The notes under the pieces are model-generated. The model was not told where the DNA came from, searched no databases, and saw nothing but the letters and a program-made list of their open reading frames with translations. From Rugamonas apoptosis (lineage in GTDB: Bacteria; Pseudomonadota; Gammaproteobacteria; Burkholderiales; Burkholderiaceae_D), in contig NZ_JACEZU010000004.1 in the NCBI RefSeq assembly GCF_014042355.1, forward strand, positions 1-64,000: a stretch of 64,000 nt of DNA. Reading direction: 5' to 3'. Shown in pieces: positions 43,485 to 51,701 of this stretch (position 1 is the stretch's first letter; every line of letters begins with the position of its first letter). Both the position numbers and the translations under genes were made by a program.

Positions 43485-44237
43485 ATGCTTCCCTATACCA
43501 TCATTTCCCTGCTGTGCCTGGCCCTGCTGCTGGGCATGTACAACGCGCGCAAGACGCGGCAAGTCCATGTGCTGCTGGACCAGGTGCACGACCAGGCGCA
43601 CCAGCAACCGGTCACCCTGTTCCGCCAACTGGAAGCCCTGCAAGGGCTGTACGTGGAACTGGCCCTGCGCCGCAGCCTGCCGGACACGCGCGGTTGGGCC
43701 GCCTCGCCCGACTTCCTGCTCGAACTGGTGCGCCATGCGCGCTCGGCCGTGCCGCTGACCGTGGTTGAATGCAGCAGCGGCACGTCGACCCTGGTGCTGG
43801 CCCGCTGCATGCAACTGAACGGCGCGGGCAAGGTCTACAGTCTGGAACATGATTTGCAATACGCCGAGCAGACGCGCCAGCAATTGCACCTGCACGGACT
43901 GCACGGTTGGGCCGAAGTGCTGTATGCGCCGCTGCAGCCGCACAGCCTGGCTGGCGAGCACTGGCCGTGGTACGGCCTGGCCGATGTGCCTGCCGGCGGC
44001 ATCGATATGCTGGTGATCGACGGTCCGCCCCAGGGCACGCGCGCGCAAGCCCGGTTTCCGGCCGGACCGCTGCTGTTCCCGCGCTTGTCGGACAACGCCG
44101 TCGTGTTCCTGGATGACGCATCCCGTCCCGATGAGCAAGCTATCCTGCAGCGCTGGCAGCAGGACTACCCTGAACTGTTGCGCTCGTCGCGCCAGTGCGA
44201 GAAAGGCTGCGCCGTCCTGCAGCGCCGCGCGCGCTAG
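43485..44237 (+). CDS. Membrane-anchored class I methyltransferase-like protein
   Basis: A 250-residue protein with an N-terminal membrane helix (about residues 3-19) and a Rossmann-type domain: VVECSSGTSTLVLARCM (modified motif I), VYSLEHDLQYAEQTRQQL, and IDMLVIDGPPQG. It resembles class I SAM-dependent methyltransferases of the FkbM/TylF-like kind encoded in polysaccharide loci. Motif I is unusual (ECSSGTS rather than GxGxG), so activity is uncertain. It ends three bases from the convergent SGNH-like gene. Confidence 0.7.
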   Translation: MLPYTIISLLCLALLLGMYNARKTRQVHVLLDQVHDQAHQQPVTLFRQLEALQGLYVELALRRSLPDTRGWAASPDFLLELVRHARSAVPLTVVECSSGTSTLVLARCMQLNGAGKVYSLEHDLQYAEQTRQQLHLHGLHGWAEVLYAPLQPHSLAGEHWPWYGLADVPAGGIDMLVIDGPPQGTRAQARFPAGPLLFPRLSDNAVVFLDDASRPDEQAILQRWQQDYPELLRSSRQCEKGCAVLQRRAR

Positions 44238-44240
44238 CCA

Positions 44241-45467
44241 CTAAGGCTGGCTGCGCCTGGCGCGCGCCAGCGCCAGTTGTTCGGCCGCGATATCGCGCGC
44301 CATGGTCGTTTCCAGTACATGTTCGGCGTGGTAGCGCTCGCGCCCCGCGCGCATGGCCGCCAGGTGGGCCGGCATGGCGGCCGGGGTCAGTTCCAGCCCG
44401 AAGTCATCGGGAATGGCCGTGGCGGCGTCGCCGAACATGCGGCCCAGCACCATGCGGCCGACGTTGACCCGGTAGTGGGACGGTTCCCAATAATTGGCCA
44501 TGTACTCATGGCGCGTCGCCTGGGGGATGGCCTCGGTGGTCACACTGTTAAAGCCTGAAAAATCATAGACGCGCACATCGCAACCGCGACCGCGCTGCAC
44601 CGCCGCCATGGCCGCCAGCGACGTTTGCCAGCGCTCCTGCGCCGGCCACTTGCCGGCCCAGTACAGCGCGTCCGCCATCATGGCGTGGGTCGGGTTGACG
44701 TACAGGCGCACCCGCGCACCGGCCTGGCACATCGCGCCCACCGTCTGTTCCAGCGCATCATAGGCGGCCCGCGTGGGGCCGGACCCGCGCACGAATTCCC
44801 GGGTGCGGGGCACGACGGCGGCCCGTGTGCCGGCCCAGCCGCCGTACGGGGAACTGCGCATGCAGCCATCATCGCGCTGGCCATGGAAGGCGAGACTGGA
44901 GTGACACACGGCGCCGAACGTACCCATGAGCACGCTGAGCGAATCGCGTGTCATGTCCACTGTCAGCGCCCGCTTCAGGTCCAGCAAGCGGCGCCGCCAT
45001 TGGTAGAAGCCGCCTTGTGCAACCAGGGCCCGGTCAAAATCCGTGTTGCCCACCTCCACCGAAAACGAGGGAGCGTCGATGCCCCAGATCACGGTATGGG
45101 GCGGATTGATCGCCAGCGCGTGCTGCGCCATCGCCACCGTATCGCCCAGCGAGGCGCCAGACAGTGCGCCGTTGAAGACGTCTTGACCGGCGAACAACGG
45201 GATACTGGTCGGCATGCCCAGCTCAGTGCGCGAATTACCCAGGTACAGGATGCTGGGCTGGAACCGGGCGAGCGCATAAGTCTTGCCCCAGGCGCTCATT
45301 TTTTCACGGGCGGGCCGCAAGCGCATGACTTGCGGCGTGTCCCACTGGTGGATCAGGTACGGGTCCACCACATAGTTCAAGGCCAGCAGCGCGGCGATGG
45401 TGACGGCACCGCCGCCACACAGGATCGCCAGATAACTGCGCCAGTCGGGATGTGGGTCGCGGGGCAT
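44241..45467 (-). CDS. SGNH-fold protein, MBOAT partner
   Basis: A 408-residue protein with one N-terminal membrane helix (about residues 13-32), the rest periplasmic. The motif LGNSRTELG near residue 76 gives the Ser block of an SGNH-type fold, and YWEPSHYR near 327 resembles the Asp/His block, but with Glu-Pro-Ser-His. It is two bases downstream of an MBOAT gene, the arrangement of AlgX/AlgJ-AlgI and similar O-acetylation pairs: the MBOAT passes acetyl groups across the membrane and the SGNH partner puts them on the polymer. The role is inferred from the pair. Confidence 0.65.
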   Translation of the reverse strand: MPRDPHPDWRSYLAILCGGGAVTIAALLALNYVVDPYLIHQWDTPQVMRLRPAREKMSAWGKTYALARFQPSILYLGNSRTELGMPTSIPLFAGQDVFNGALSGASLGDTVAMAQHALAINPPHTVIWGIDAPSFSVEVGNTDFDRALVAQGGFYQWRRRLLDLKRALTVDMTRDSLSVLMGTFGAVCHSSLAFHGQRDDGCMRSSPYGGWAGTRAAVVPRTREFVRGSGPTRAAYDALEQTVGAMCQAGARVRLYVNPTHAMMADALYWAGKWPAQERWQTSLAAMAAVQRGRGCDVRVYDFSGFNSVTTEAIPQATRHEYMANYWEPSHYRVNVGRMVLGRMFGDAATAIPDDFGLELTPAAMPAHLAAMRAGRERYHAEHVLETTMARDIAAEQLALARARRSQP

Positions 45468-45469
45468 GA

Positions 45470-46975
45470 TCAGAATTGGAAGTAGAGAAATTCACTGACC
45501 TTGTTCATGCTGAGCAGACAGCCCAGGAACAGGGTGAGCATGGCCACGCCCCAGGCGGGGCTGGGATGCCAGTCGAGCCAGCGCCACGTGGGCGCATGAA
45601 ATATTCTTTCAATCGCAGGCTCATAATGAAAGAATATTTCTTGAGTATTTGGCGCCCACAGTGCCAGCACGGCGGCCACCGCCAGCGTCGGCGGCCCCAG
45701 CCCACCGAAGTCGATCCAGCGCACGCCGTCAAAGCCGGGATGGAGGCCCAGGCTGGCGAACAGTTGGCCCGAAGCGGCCAGCCCATGGGGCAAGCTGAGG
45801 CCGGCCCCGCCGGCCAGCGCCCGGTACACGTCGGCCGCCGTGGCAAGATCGGGCGCGCGGAACGTGACCCAGGCCAGCATGACAGCCATCAAGGTCAACG
45901 GTTGATGCCACCAGCGCGCCGCCCCGCCACGCCAGCCGCGCCAGGCATGCTGGATGACCAGATACAGCCCATGCAAACCGCCCCACAACACGAAGGTCCA
46001 GCCGGCGCCATGCCACAGGCCACCCAGCAACATCGTCACCATCAGGTTGGCGTAGCGCCGTGCCGGTCCCAGGCGGTTGCCGCCCAGCGGCACATATAGG
46101 TAGTCGCGCAGGAAGCGTGACAAGGTCATGTGCCAGCAGCGCCAGAAGTCGCTGATGTCGCGCGCCTTGTACGGTGAGTTGAAGTTCAGCGGCAGCTTCA
46201 CGCCAAACAAGCGCGACAGGCCGATGGCCATGTCGGAATAGCCGGAAAAGTCGAAATAGAGCTGGAGGGTATAGGCGAGCGTGGCGATCCACGCTTCCAC
46301 CAGTTGCGGATGGGCGCCGGCCGCGTAGACCGGCGCCACCATGTCGGACAGGTTGTCGGCGATCAGCGTCTTCTTGGCCAGTCCAATCACGAAGATGGAT
46401 AGGCCCACCGCGACATTGGCCGCCCGCAGCCGGCCCTGGGCCGGATCGGCGAACTGCGGCATCATTTCCCGGTGGTGCAATACCGGTCCCGCGATCAGGT
46501 GGGGGAAATAGCTGACGAACAGGCCGTACTGGACGATGCCGGGTTCACTGGCCGCACCACGGTAGCAATCGACGAGGAAGGCGATCTGGGTGAAGGTGAA
46601 AAACGAAATGCCGATCGGCAGCACGATCGCCCACGGCTGGCCATGCTGGCCGGTCAGCGTGCCGATGGCCAGCACGAAGAAATTCATATACTTGAAATAG
46701 CCCAGCAACAGCAGATTGGCGCCCAGTCCCGCCCACAGCCAGCGCCGGCGCGCCGCCCCTGCCGCCGCGCCCAGGCGCCTGGCCAGCCAGAAATTGCCGG
46801 CGATCGAGGCCAGCAGCAATGGCAGGTAGCGCACGTCCCAGTAGCCGTAAAAGGCCAGCGAGGCCACGGTCAGCCAGGCCATGGCGGCGCGCGGGCCGTA
46901 GCGTCCCAGCCACGCATAGCCGGCCAGCACGACGGGCAGGTAGATAAACAAGAAACCGAAGGAGTTAAACAGCAC
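45470..46975 (-). CDS. MBOAT family O-acyltransferase (AlgI-like)
   Basis: A 501-residue multispanning protein. The MBOAT core is clear: LPIGISFFTFTQIAFLVDCY, QLYFDFSGYSDMAIGLSRLF, FWRCWHMTLSRFLRDYLYVP, and the catalytic histidine in GLWHGAGWTFVLWG. It should O-acetylate the exopolysaccharide using cytoplasmic acetyl-CoA. The GTG at 46975 was chosen: GGGAGG lies seven bases before it, and it overlaps the end of the glycosyltransferase gene by 11 bases. The C-terminal part contains an A+T-rich perfect inverted repeat described separately. Confidence 0.88.
   Translation of the reverse strand: MLFNSFGFLFIYLPVVLAGYAWLGRYGPRAAMAWLTVASLAFYGYWDVRYLPLLLASIAGNFWLARRLGAAAGAARRRWLWAGLGANLLLLGYFKYMNFFVLAIGTLTGQHGQPWAIVLPIGISFFTFTQIAFLVDCYRGAASEPGIVQYGLFVSYFPHLIAGPVLHHREMMPQFADPAQGRLRAANVAVGLSIFVIGLAKKTLIADNLSDMVAPVYAAGAHPQLVEAWIATLAYTLQLYFDFSGYSDMAIGLSRLFGVKLPLNFNSPYKARDISDFWRCWHMTLSRFLRDYLYVPLGGNRLGPARRYANLMVTMLLGGLWHGAGWTFVLWGGLHGLYLVIQHAWRGWRGGAARWWHQPLTLMAVMLAWVTFRAPDLATAADVYRALAGGAGLSLPHGLAASGQLFASLGLHPGFDGVRWIDFGGLGPPTLAVAAVLALWAPNTQEIFFHYEPAIERIFHAPTWRWLDWHPSPAWGVAMLTLFLGCLLSMNKVSEFLYFQF
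45598..45640. repeat. Perfect 14-base inverted repeat inside MBOAT gene
   Basis: GAAATATTCTTTCA (45598-45611) and TGAAAGAATATTTC (45627-45640) are perfect reverse complements with a 15-base loop. Just outside, GGGCGC (45590-45595) and GCGCCC (45652-45657) are also complementary, with unequal spacing. The stretch is strongly A+T-rich inside a GC-rich gene and encodes QEIFFHYEPAIERIF. It breaks no reading frame. Confidence 0.85.
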
Positions 46976-48038
46976 TGGTCGCCTCCCGCCGGGCCTGCAG
47001 CACGCTGGCATAGCAGGCGGCAATGCGCCCGGCAACGTGGCGCCAGGTGTAGTCGGCCACCAGCGCCCGCACGGCGGCGCGCGTTGGGGGCGCCGCCAGC
47101 AGCCCGGCGATCGCTTCGCGCTGGCGGCGGCCATCGTCCCAGCGGCACAGCTTGATGGCGAAGTCCCCGTTCGCCAGCCGTAATGCGCTCTCCTCTGTCA
47201 TGACCACCGGTGTGCCCGTCGCCAGCGCTTCCAGCACGGCCAGCGGGAACACTTCGCCCTGGCTGGGCAAGGCCAACACCGAGGCCGCTGCGTAGGCACT
47301 GGCCAGCAGCGGATCGCCATGCTCGAAAGAGCCGAGCCAGCGCACTTGCGGTTCCCGCTGCAATTGACGCAGATAGTCCTGGTGGGCCTGCTGGACATGG
47401 CCGATCAGCACGACAGGCAAGTCCATCCCGGCCAATGCGCGCACCAGCCCCAACTGGTTCTTGTACGGCGAAATCGACCCTACCATGAGCACGAACGGCT
47501 GCGTGATACTGAAGCAGCTGCGAAAGAGCGCGCCGTCGGCGTGAAAGAAGTGGCCGCTGATGCCGTTGGGCAGCACGCAGATCTTGCCCGGGTCGATACG
47601 GAACGCCGACTGGATCGCGTCCCGCTCCGCCGCGCCCAGCGCGATCACCCGTTGCGCCAGTTGCAGCGCGCGCTTGGTCTGGGCGTAGCTGGTTTGCACG
47701 GTCCAGGCCGTCAACCGGCCCGTCAAGCGTTCGGCCAGCCGGGCGCGCCAGCCGTTGGCGCGGTTCCAGCCCGGCGACAGCAACGGCGACAGCACGATGG
47801 GCACGCCCATGTCATCGGCCGACTCGACCACGCGATGGTTGCCGTTGATGGCCGCGAACACATGGATCAGGTCGAATTCGTCCAGCCGTTGGCGGTTGGG
47901 GTCGAGCAGCTGGACTTCCAGCTTGGCCGCATGGTCGTCGCGATAGCCATTGAGAGCGGAGATGGTTTCGCGGACCTGGATCTGCAAGCCGCCTTCGCGC
48001 TGGAACAACATAGGATAGGACACCACGCCCACGCGCAT
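46965..48038 (-). CDS. Glycosyltransferase, GT4 family
   Basis: A 357-residue GT4-fold enzyme beginning MRVGVVSYPMLFQREGGLQI. The donor-binding half shows FVLMVGSISPYKNQLGLVRA, WLGSFEHGDPLLASAYAAAS and FPLAVLEALATGTPVVMTEE. The ATG at 48038 overlaps the flippase stop (TGATG); a GTG three bases earlier is also possible. Follows the flippase and precedes the MBOAT gene in a minus-strand operon of five genes starting at 51593. Confidence 0.85.
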   Translation of the reverse strand: MRVGVVSYPMLFQREGGLQIQVRETISALNGYRDDHAAKLEVQLLDPNRQRLDEFDLIHVFAAINGNHRVVESADDMGVPIVLSPLLSPGWNRANGWRARLAERLTGRLTAWTVQTSYAQTKRALQLAQRVIALGAAERDAIQSAFRIDPGKICVLPNGISGHFFHADGALFRSCFSITQPFVLMVGSISPYKNQLGLVRALAGMDLPVVLIGHVQQAHQDYLRQLQREPQVRWLGSFEHGDPLLASAYAAASVLALPSQGEVFPLAVLEALATGTPVVMTEESALRLANGDFAIKLCRWDDGRRQREAIAGLLAAPPTRAAVRALVADYTWRHVAGRIAACYASVLQARREATSAV

Positions 48039-49498
48039 CACGTTCTCCCTTGCCTGGTTAATATGCTCAAGGACTTGCGGCCAGCCAAACCGATTTCAGC
48101 GCCCAACGGATGGCCGCACGCCAGCACGGCGGCCAGCCAGCACAGCAGACAGGCCAGCGCGCTGGCCAGCAGGCGCGGCAAGGGATGGGCGGCATCGTCC
48201 TGCCACGTCCATTGCATTGCCACCGCCCCACCCGCCGCCGCCGCCGTCACGATGGCGCTGCGCCACAGCGCGGCAAGCAACTGCGCCGCCGTCATGTCGG
48301 TCAGCCTGACCAGGCAGCGCCATGTGAGCCAGCTGCGAAACAAGGCGCCAAACACGACCGCCCAGGCCACCCACGCCAAACCGAACGGCGTCGCCAGCAG
48401 CACCGCGGCCACCCGCGCCGGCACGGCTTGCGCGTCCAGCGTGGCCTGCATCCGCACCTGCCCCAGCGCCACGAACAGGTAGCGGGCCATGCTGAACATG
48501 CTATAGAACGCCGAGGAGAAACACATGATGCGGATCAAAGGCTGAGCCGCATCCCATTGGGGTCCATACAGCAGCCGCAGCAGCGGGCCGGCCGTCAGCG
48601 CCACGAAGCTGAAGAACGGCCAGGCCAGCGCCGTCATGCATGCCAGCGTTTTCAGGTAGGCGGCGCGCACATCCTGCCCGGCCCGTGCCTGCATCGAAAA
48701 CCACGGGAAGATGACGGGCGAAACCGCACCGGTGATCAGTTGATTGAAGACATTGAGCAAGCCCATGGCCTTGCCGAACAAGCCGACCTCAGCCACGCCA
48801 AGGAATTTTCCGATGATCAGCTCCGGCGCGGCCACGCCGATTTCATCCACCACTCCGCCGCCCGTCGCCAGCGCGCCGAACGACAGCACGCCGCGCACCC
48901 CGCGCCAGCCGGGCAGCCACGGCAAGCCGGCGGGACGGAAGTACAGGCTGGCCAGCAGCGAGGCGCCGGTGGCGGCCACGGCACCCCATGCCAGGCTCAG
49001 GTAGCTCCACCCCAGCAACGCCAGCGCCAGCGTGCAGCCCAGTTGCACCACGCTGTGCACGGTATTGATGGCGTAGATGGCGGAAAAGCGCATGGCGCGC
49101 CGCAAACACACGAGCGTCGTGGCGCCGAACGGCAGCAGCAGGAAATTGCACGCCAACAGCACGAGCACCTTACGCAAACGCGGTTCGTGGTAGAACGTGG
49201 CCACCGGCCCGCTTGCCAGCCACACCAGGGCGGCCAGCAGCCAGGCCACGCCGATGCTCACCGTGAGCGCGGCCCGCAGTTTTTCATCCGTCAGCTGCCG
49301 TTCCTGGATCAGGAACTGGCCTACGCCGAAGTCCCGCACCACTTGCGCCAGCCCGACCAGCACGGCGCCCACGGAGTAGACGCCGATCTCGGCCGGCGTC
49401 AGCACGCGTGAGATCACCATCGCCCCTGCTGTGCTGAGCAGCAGCGAGGTGTATTTTTCCGCGAACGAATACAGGAAGGAACGCCGGGTGGTCTCCAT
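48038..49498 (-). CDS. Lipid-linked oligosaccharide flippase (Wzx/RfbX family)
   Basis: A 486-residue protein with about 12-14 membrane helices in the MATE-like polysaccharide transporter pattern (METTRRSFLYSFAEKYTSLL start; RVLTPAEIGVYSVGAVLVGL; LIIGKFLGVAEVGLFGKAMG). It would flip the undecaprenyl-linked repeat unit to the periplasm for polymerisation. Start at the ATG at 49498; the frame runs further upstream into the glycosyltransferase gene, but that part has no membrane character. Confidence 0.85.
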   Translation of the reverse strand: METTRRSFLYSFAEKYTSLLLSTAGAMVISRVLTPAEIGVYSVGAVLVGLAQVVRDFGVGQFLIQERQLTDEKLRAALTVSIGVAWLLAALVWLASGPVATFYHEPRLRKVLVLLACNFLLLPFGATTLVCLRRAMRFSAIYAINTVHSVVQLGCTLALALLGWSYLSLAWGAVAATGASLLASLYFRPAGLPWLPGWRGVRGVLSFGALATGGGVVDEIGVAAPELIIGKFLGVAEVGLFGKAMGLLNVFNQLITGAVSPVIFPWFSMQARAGQDVRAAYLKTLACMTALAWPFFSFVALTAGPLLRLLYGPQWDAAQPLIRIMCFSSAFYSMFSMARYLFVALGQVRMQATLDAQAVPARVAAVLLATPFGLAWVAWAVVFGALFRSWLTWRCLVRLTDMTAAQLLAALWRSAIVTAAAAGGAVAMQWTWQDDAAHPLPRLLASALACLLCWLAAVLACGHPLGAEIGLAGRKSLSILTRQGRT

Positions 49499-49514
49499 GG
49501 CCGGGGCGCCGCCG

Positions 49515-51593
49515 TCAGATGAGGCCACGGTAGAACTCGCGCACCTGCTGGCCCACCACGGCGATGCTGTAGCGCGCCAGCGCCTCGGCCCGCCCATGGC
49601 GCCCCATGGCTTCGCGCAGCGGCAAGTCGGCCAGAAGGTCGCCGATGCGCGCGGTTGCTTGTTCCAGGTCGTTGGCCGGCACCAGCATGCCGCCCTGGCT
49701 GTCGCGCAGGATATCGACGCTGCCGGCCACTTCAGTGGCCACGGCCGGCACGCCGCATGCCATCGCCTCGATGGTGGCGATGCCAAAGCCTTCATTGCGG
49801 CTCATCAGCAGATGCAGGTCGAAGCCGGGCATGACGGTTTCCACCTGTTGCACGTAGCCCGCGAAAATGACGTACTGTTTCATGCCAGCCTGCTCGGCCT
49901 GATTGCGCAAGGCCGATTCCAACGGCCCCGTTCCCACCAGCACCAGGTACAACTGGGGATGGCGGCGGCGCAAGCGGGCCAGCAAGGCGATCGCGAGCGA
50001 CGGACGTTTTTCCACCGACAGCCGGGCCACGCAGCCCAGCACCAGGCTGTCGGGCGGCAAGCCCCAATGCGCGCGGGCTGTCAGCCGGGCCTGCGCGCAA
50101 GGTTGGAAGCGGTCAGTGTCGACGCAATTCGGGATCACGGCCAGTCGCGCCGTCGGTGGCAGATAGGCTTGGTAGATGGCCAGGAAATGCCGCATGGCCG
50201 TGGCGGACACGGCGTAGACGCCGCCGACGGCGCCGAACGCATGCCGCAGCATGGGCGCATGCCATGGCGTGATGGTATCCATGGCGAAAGTACCATGCAC
50301 GCTGAGCACGACCGGCAAGCGGCACTGGCGCGCCAGCCACAGGGCGGAAGCGCCGTAATTGGTCCAGCACAAGGCGACATGCACCAGCCGCGCGCCATGG
50401 CGCCGCATGGCCGGCACGGCGAACAGGCGGGCTCGCCAACGGTTCCAGCGCCGCCAGCGCCATTGCTCGAAGAACAGCGGCGGCGAGAATGGCGTCCAGC
50501 GCAACCCTTCGGCCGCCAGCCGCGCGCTCCATTCTGCGCTGCCGGGAAACCGGTGGGTGGCGAGCAGCGATGGGTAGCCGGCGTCGGCCAGGAAGCGGGC
50601 CTCTTGCGCCATGCGTAATTCCATGCCGCCCAGCGCGCCGGAGTGGCTGGTGATCAACACCGCCGGCCCGGCCCGGCCGGCGCCGCGCCACGCTTCGCGG
50701 CAGTACCCGTGCAGATACGCCAGCTCCCACCGATGCCGGAACGCGGCGGCCGCGTCGCCGCGCACAGAGGCCAGCACCGCGCCCGCCGCCTCGATCAGCG
50801 CGCGCTTGAACATCCAGCGCGGCACGCCCAGCCATTCCGGCACGGCGCCGGGGCGTTCCTGGCGGTACTGGCCGCGCCCGAAGCGGCGCGCCCGCTGCAA
50901 CAGGAATGGCAGCTGCAATTGATGGGCACGGATATGGTGGGCCACCACGGCGTCGCGGCAAAACCAGCTGCGAAAGCCCGCGTCGGCCACCCGCCGCGTG
51001 AACGACGTTTCGCCGCCCATCGCGTACTCGCCGCCGTTGGGGCCCAGGCTCTCGTCGAAGCGATAGCCGGCGTCGAACACGGCGCGCCGCACGGCCATGT
51101 TGGCGCCCCACACCAGGCCGGGAAACACGGGCCCGTCGGCCAGGTCGGGCGCCGTCAGGCCATAGGTCAGGCCCAGCGGCACATGGGCCAGCACCCAGTC
51201 CGGCGGCGGACTGGCCCAGTCGGCCACGATGCTGCCGCCGAACACAGCATACGCGGGATGCGCGGTGGCGCAGTTGGCGAGATGGCGCAGCCAGTTGGGC
51301 GCGGGCAAGGCATCGTCATCCGTCAACACGACCAGATCCGTGGCCGCATCTTCCAGCACCAGCGCCAGGCCCCGGTTGAGCGCCGCGTTCTTGCCGCGCC
51401 GCCCTTCGTACACATAGCGCAGCGGCAAGCGGCGTGCATGGGCCGCGATGATGTCGCGGCTGTGGTCCGTGCTGCCGTTATCCACGATCACGAGCTGCCA
51501 GCCGCCGTCCGGCGCCGCCAGCGCGCCATACGCGGCCAGCACCCGGGGCAAGGTGGGCGCACCATTGTAGGTCGCCATGAGCACGGTCAACAA
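49515..51593 (-). CDS. Bifunctional glycosyltransferase: GT2 plus GT4 domains
   Basis: A 692-residue fusion. Residues about 1-305 are a GT2 (GT-A fold) enzyme: VLMATYNGAPTLPRVL, VDNGSTDHSRDI and the metal-binding TDDD at 91-94, then GANMAVRR and GGETSFTRR. Residues about 310-692 are a GT4 (GT-B fold) enzyme starting AVLITSHSGALGGMELRMAQ, with GCVARLSVEKRPSLAIALLA and SRNEGFGIATIEAMACGVP. Such fusions let two successive sugars be added by one protein. First gene of the minus-strand operon, divergent from the O-glycosylation ligase gene, with a TTGA-N6-TCAA dyad in between. Confidence 0.87.
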   Translation of the reverse strand: MLTVLMATYNGAPTLPRVLAAYGALAAPDGGWQLVIVDNGSTDHSRDIIAAHARRLPLRYVYEGRRGKNAALNRGLALVLEDAATDLVVLTDDDALPAPNWLRHLANCATAHPAYAVFGGSIVADWASPPPDWVLAHVPLGLTYGLTAPDLADGPVFPGLVWGANMAVRRAVFDAGYRFDESLGPNGGEYAMGGETSFTRRVADAGFRSWFCRDAVVAHHIRAHQLQLPFLLQRARRFGRGQYRQERPGAVPEWLGVPRWMFKRALIEAAGAVLASVRGDAAAAFRHRWELAYLHGYCREAWRGAGRAGPAVLITSHSGALGGMELRMAQEARFLADAGYPSLLATHRFPGSAEWSARLAAEGLRWTPFSPPLFFEQWRWRRWNRWRARLFAVPAMRRHGARLVHVALCWTNYGASALWLARQCRLPVVLSVHGTFAMDTITPWHAPMLRHAFGAVGGVYAVSATAMRHFLAIYQAYLPPTARLAVIPNCVDTDRFQPCAQARLTARAHWGLPPDSLVLGCVARLSVEKRPSLAIALLARLRRRHPQLYLVLVGTGPLESALRNQAEQAGMKQYVIFAGYVQQVETVMPGFDLHLLMSRNEGFGIATIEAMACGVPAVATEVAGSVDILRDSQGGMLVPANDLEQATARIGDLLADLPLREAMGRHGRAEALARYSIAVVGQQVREFYRGLI

Positions 51594-51665
51594 GGGCGCT
51601 GCTCCTCTGTCCTATAGTGGCTGGATGTCCAGTCACCAGTGTAGCGACGGCCATGCATCCGGCCG

Positions 51666-51679
51666 TTGAGACGCGTCAA
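51666..51679. promoter_or_regulatory. FNR-type half-consensus dyad (TTGAGACGCGTCAA)
   Basis: An exact TTGA-N6-TCAA dyad (outer four bases of each FNR half-site conserved, the inner T/A not). It lies in the 108-base divergent gap, 23 bases before the start of the ligase gene and 73 bases before the start of the fused glycosyltransferase. The third such dyad in a divergent gap of this locus. Confidence 0.45.
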
Positions 51680-51701
51680 CCCCTAACCCCCTATCGCCCC
51701 C

